Assembly: GCA_948099385.1 (NCBI GenBank)
Contig: CANUEZ040000020.1
Location: 1,240,001 to 1,304,000, forward strand
Length of the DNA: 64,000 bases
From: Fasciola hepatica
Lineage: Eukaryota; Platyhelminthes; Trematoda; Plagiorchiida; Fasciolidae
Reading direction: 5' to 3'
Every line of letters begins with the position of its first letter. The stretch's first letter is position 1. This document shows, piece by piece, positions 60,326-64,000 of this stretch. A model generated the notes under the pieces. It was not told the origin of the DNA and made no database searches. It was given only the letters and a program-made list of their open reading frames with translations. The position numbers and the translations under genes are program-made.

Positions 60326-60701
60326 CGTAAGAACCGGTCGTGGAAAATCCCCCTTTGACTCTCGCGATTCAGTGTTTTTCCTAACATCACTCATTTGCCT
60401 ACACTATTGACTTGTCTTTACGAACTGGTTGTTTCTATGGACTAATTGTTGTTTGTTCGCGCCCGGAGCGCTACTTTGGCACATCCTTGTTCAGGACCTG
60501 CGTGACGCACGTGCTATTTGCTCACACGCTGCTATTCGGTTTCTCGTTGTTGCGTTTTTGTGATCGTATTATTGAGGTTTGTATATTTTTGATGTCATTG
60601 TTCATGTAATAATCTAGTATCGTAGAATATCACGGATAATCGTCTTTTGATTTTGGGATCCGTTGCGAATTTGGCTACGCATTGCTCAATTTTTAGTTAC
60701 A
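60326..60701 (+). repeat. BEL 3' LTR
   Basis: Starts CGTAAGAACC and ends TTTTTAGTTACA. The body matches the 5' LTR almost exactly, but the first 12 and last 12 bases differ. Confidence 0.9.
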
Positions 60702-60706
60702 AACCC

Positions 60707-62491
60707 TACTGACTGCCTCTACGGTGAACAGCCGTTGATCATGAGCGACAGTTAGGCTCTCTGTTGCCCTTGACAACAAATGGCTTTTTTGAGCTTTTAG
60801 AGGTAAGTCCCATTTGTATGCCCAGCTCAGGACGGTACCTATTTCTCTGCCCAAGTCCGCCCTACCCTCCGATCCAACAATCTTCACATAATCCGAAAAA
60901 TTAAAGCTGGGCGATTGAAGAGTTGATGCCAGGTCTTTAATAAATAGCAAAGATGGGACCAGGCCTAGGACGGATCCCTGAGGTACACCACTGGTGACGT
61001 TCACCAAACTGGAGCACCTGTCCCCCACTTTGACGTTAAACGTCCTGTGGGAGAGGAAGTCCTCCAGCCGCCTATATACTGGCCCACCTATACCGAAAGT
61101 CTCCATCTTGCATAGCAAAAGGCGATGATTAACGGAGTCGAACACCTTGCTAAAGTCGAGGTAGCATACCTCAACTTGCTTACCTTCGTCCAGTCCTCGA
61201 GTTACTTCATCTAAGAAGCACAGGAGATTGGTCAGACCAGATCTCTTCTTCAGGAATCCATGCTGCGCCGGGCTTAACATGGAGTGCTGCAGTAAGTGCT
61301 GGCAGATATGGGCACGGATGATCTCCTCCAGGGCTTTACATACGATGCTAGTTAGGCTTACCGGCCTGTAATTCTGCACACCCCACTTAGGCCCACTCTT
61401 ATGTATTGCCACGACCGCCGCTACTTTCCAGTCCTGAGGCAGCTTACCCTGGTCCAACGTGGATCTGTACAGCTTGCATACCGATGGAGCTATGATATCC
61501 GCCAACGGCTTGATGATAGCTAGATGAATGCCATCTGGGCCCGCTGACTTGTGGCTGTTTAACTCCTGTAGGATTTTAAGCACGCTTTCCTCTGAGAGGT
61601 CTAGCTCGTTTAACTGAGGAGAAGGATGAACCAGAGCCAGATCTACTCGTACCCCACTATCCATTCTATGTAAACTACCAAGGTACTCACCCAGGGCTTC
61701 TGCTTTGCTCTGGTCATCAGTGACAATACCATAGTCTCTAGTGGATGGCGGACCTACGGCATTTCTTGTTGAGCCTTTAGACTGTACATAGCTGTAGAAT
61801 GTTTTCGGCTGTTGTCTTACAGACTGGGCCCATTTGAGCTCAAATTCCCGCTTGGAAGTTCTCAAAAGGCTTACAGTCTCGTTTCTCAGCTTTGTATAGC
61901 GGTTCCAGGCTAGCTGACTGCCGGAAGCCTTGTACTGGTTCCAGCTGTGGTTTATACGTTTGATGGCCTTGGCTACTATAGCCCTCCACCACATGGGTTT
62001 GCCCTCCCCACTCCTTCGTTTTAAGGGTGCGAACCCTTCCTGTAGGACAATCAGGGATCTTTTTATGGTCCGCCAGCGCTCCTCGACAGTAGCCTCCTCT
62101 GTCGTGTCCCAGGTCAAACCCATCGCCCTATAACGAAGCCTATCTATGTCCATACTACCGAAATGTCTGACCAGCCTTGAAGGCACCTCGGGTCGTGAGT
62201 GCACATCTCGGTCTGAGACTCAAGGTAGTTTGTACCTGTCCTAACGGGGATGGGTACTCCACCACCAAGGTGATCCTGTTCTCGATCCTGCCTATAGACT
62301 GCAAAACCGTTACTTATTAGGCCTGGCACTTGGTCTTCTTCAGAAAGCCACGTTTCCGTGACGGCAACTATTGGAGCTTTGTGCTCCCCAGCGGTTTCGG
62401 CAACTTCCGCCCATTTGTTTCTTATACTACACGCGTTAGTATATAACATCACCGCGTTTGCTCCGTCACTTAGGTGTCTCTTGTTATTCAC
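60707..62491 (-). pseudogene. CR1 ORF2: deleted endonuclease and RT with mutated catalytic site
   Basis: The first part (62491-62144) is the endonuclease start: YTNACSIRNKW and VTETWLSEEDQVPG. An internal deletion near 62200 removes the rest, including its SDH motif. The long frame 62204-60693 follows: linker (KPMWWRAIVAKAIKRINHSW), RT fingers SAGPDGIHLAIIKPL, NYRPVSLTSIVCKALEEIIR, QHGFLKKRSGLTNLLCFLDE, CYLDFSKVFDSVNHR, SGVPQGSVLGLVPSL, and FSDYVKIVG in place of FADD. The second catalytic Asp is therefore Tyr (60888-60890), which abolishes activity. The frame is open for 503 codons, so decay is slight apart from the deletion and this change. Confidence 0.9.
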
Positions 62492-62611
62492 TCTTGTCTG
62501 TTTCTCAGGCGCAACGCTTGAGATGATGACAAGTTTTTGCTTCGGTTTTCTCCACTGGTGTGCATGACGCCGGCTGGCGGTCCAGAACTTTCGACGACTC
62601 CCAATCCATCT

Positions 62612-63919
62612 CTATAGGAGTTGCCACAACATCCAGGCTGGCAGGGGTGGCGCTGCCATCCACCTTCGGCCAGTACTGTCAGTTCTCGTCTTCCAGCGGG
62701 TCTTCAATTGCGACCGCGCACGTGGCTTCTCTACTATTGTCGGGGTCGGGGCCTGAGAGCCCAGCATGGCTTCCCACTGAACTCGTTGTTTTCTCACCAG
62801 CGCCCTGGCTGGTAGGGCAATGTTACCTCCCGGGGCTAGATCGCCAGGCCTTACTCTATGCTCGTCCGGCACAATCTGCTATCTGCCCTTGGTAATGTGA
62901 GCCACTATTGCTGCCCTCGCCAGCAGTTTACCTCGGGTGGCCTCATCAGCGAACTCTACTAGGATTGGTTTCGCCCGAAGTTCGCCTTTGTTCCCCAGTG
63001 GTGAATTCCATGTCCCCACTCTGTGCACCCTTCTTAGAGTAGTAGGATACGGAACACCTGCGATTGGCAGTATGTCGCAGACCCTCCTCTTATCTATGTT
63101 CCTCCTGGCTTTCGATTCCCTTGTAAAGGGTTCTTCCTGATTTAGGATCAGGAGTCTGTGGCTTGAGACCCTTCCCATCGACAAGATGTGCCTCTGCAGA
63201 TCCTTCACCTTGTTTTCCAATACCAGAAGAGCAGGTACGTTCACCCTAGCTAACCCATCCCTCGCAATATTACAGTCACCCTTCTTTTTGACCTGCCTTG
63301 CCCTTCTCGGCTTCTGCTCAGTCCACTGGCCCTCGTCAGTCTGCTTCAAAGGAGTTGAGGAAACGACCGCCTGGCAAGCCCTCGGAACTGGTCCATTCGC
63401 ATTGATGACTGTCCTCTCGGGTGTGGCTACCACTTCCGCAAACGACTTAATGCAAGCTGATTTCCGTGGCTTGAGGCTTACGATTGAGGTACTACTTGGT
63501 GGGCTTTGGTCCTGCCCTTGGGCCTGCAGTTTAAAGGCCAGACTGGCCGCCTCCTTGAAAGGGGCACAGGCCCATTAAGCCCGTAGGTTCTGTTTATAAA
63601 GGACATAGATGTCCTTTGCTATTCCTGGACATCTTGGGTGAGCCCATCTCTTGCACACCTCGCTCTCTTTACCGTTTACCACAAGTTTTCCGCACTTGGG
63701 TGCGAGACACGGGTCAGAAACGCGTGTCATATCGAAAACTACAAAAACGGGGGCGAGAACAACTGAAGCGCTCTTTACCCAAACACAAAATACGCACTCT
63801 GACACTAGCAGGAAAAGCCTTCTAACACAAAGAAACAAAATGAAAGACCAGAAGCTAGAAAAGATCGCTTCAAACAGGACTTGAGGCTCGGGCCAATAAG
63901 GAAGTCCAGGTTCTTGCAC
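62612..63919 (-). pseudogene. CR1 ORF1 with Cys/His finger and RRM-like region
   Basis: Three frame pieces. The N-terminal piece (63919-63575) has C...C spacing in PCLAPKCGKLVV, then VCKRWAHPRCPG, a PHD/zinc-finger-like module common in CR1 ORF1 proteins, which bind RNA. The second piece (63433-62879) is Arg/Lys-rich, with KVKDLQRHILSM as a possible coiled coil, then VHRVGTWN and KPILVEFADEATRGKLL, an RRM-like strand-helix pattern. A third piece reads on to 62612. Stops separate the pieces. Identity as CR1 ORF1 is inferred from position and modules. Confidence 0.65.
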
Positions 63920-64000
63920 CAGTGAGCTGTCAGGTGAACCCCGTCAGGCTGTACCTTCCTTGTTCGCGTTTTGCTTTTGCTGTTCAGTTCAGTTCAGTCC

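Larger units (their letters stand above)
52085..60701 (+). mobile_element. BEL/Pao LTR retrotransposon
   Basis: An 8.6-kb element bounded by 376-bp LTRs. The outer ends are TGTAAC and GTTACA. The direct flanks are AACCC (52080-52084 and 60702-60706), a 5-bp target duplication typical of BEL/Pao integration. Order inside is gag, protease, an unrelated insert, RT, RNase H, then integrase, the BEL/Pao order. Stops and frameshifts occur in every domain, so it is inactive. It inserted into the RT gene of a minus-strand CR1 copy; taking out the element and one AACCC rejoins that frame (SRV-KDLGV). A convincing primer-binding site after 52460 was not found. Confidence 0.93.
60707..63990 (-). mobile_element. 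CR1 retrotransposon (copy 2), 5' and RT part
   Basis: The minus-strand part upstream of the BEL insertion. It includes ORF1 (about 63919-62612) and ORF2 (62491-60707). GAACTGAACTGAAC pentamers in minus sense lie at the very end of the window (about 63980-63998), near the likely 5' border. The element continues at 52084-51480. Confidence 0.85.

Overview
This is eukaryotic, intron-rich, repeat-dense DNA. Split coding exons with GT/AG borders, long introns and decayed retrotransposons dominate it, and no bacterial-type operon is present. The mix of RTE elements resembling schistosome SR2, CR1 elements, Jockey-like elements, a BEL/Pao element, an IS630/Tc1-type transposon and tRNA-derived SINEs suggests a flatworm with a large genome, most likely a digenean trematode. 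That assignment is inference from element types only.

The one host gene I can support runs on the minus strand across at least 48 kb. Seven phase-compatible exons (48670-48872, 23194-23340, 21123-21391, 9960-10175, 3894-4370, 2360-2858, 906-1130) encode a phosphotyrosine adaptor of about 680 residues. It has a PTB/PID domain, then a Ser/Thr/Pro-rich linker with a His/Lys-rich run and a polyproline run, then a tensin-type SH2 domain. The gene start and the end of the SH2 domain lie outside the window or were not found. All seven joins keep the reading frame, which is the main support for the model.

Nearly everything else is mobile DNA in the introns. From left to right: a SINE at 5.7 kb; an RTE remnant (7.2-8.6 kb); a Jockey-like copy (10.9-12.9 kb) split by a 5'-truncated RTE with an 8-bp target duplication; RTE and RT scraps and SINEs (13.4-18.1 kb); a DNA transposon with about 300-bp inverted repeats (19.06-20.94 kb); SINE, RTE and Jockey pieces (21.7-25.6 kb); RTE copies in both orientations (25.6-37 kb) with a foldback hairpin at 35.5 kb; a Jockey-like copy (38.3-41.5 kb); and an almost intact RTE at 42.35-46.19 kb whose ORF is broken by only two TGA codons.

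Beyond the most upstream exon lie a CR1 copy (49.5-51.1 kb, plus) and a second CR1 (minus, 51.5-64 kb). The second CR1 was split by a BEL/Pao LTR retrotransposon (52085-60701, 376-bp LTRs, 5-bp AACCC duplication), which itself carries a foreign insert of about 2 kb between protease and RT.

Relative ages can be read from the nesting: CR1 is older than BEL, which is older than the insert; Jockey is older than the RTE fragment; and a decayed RTE is older than the near-intact RTE. None of the elements looks fully intact.
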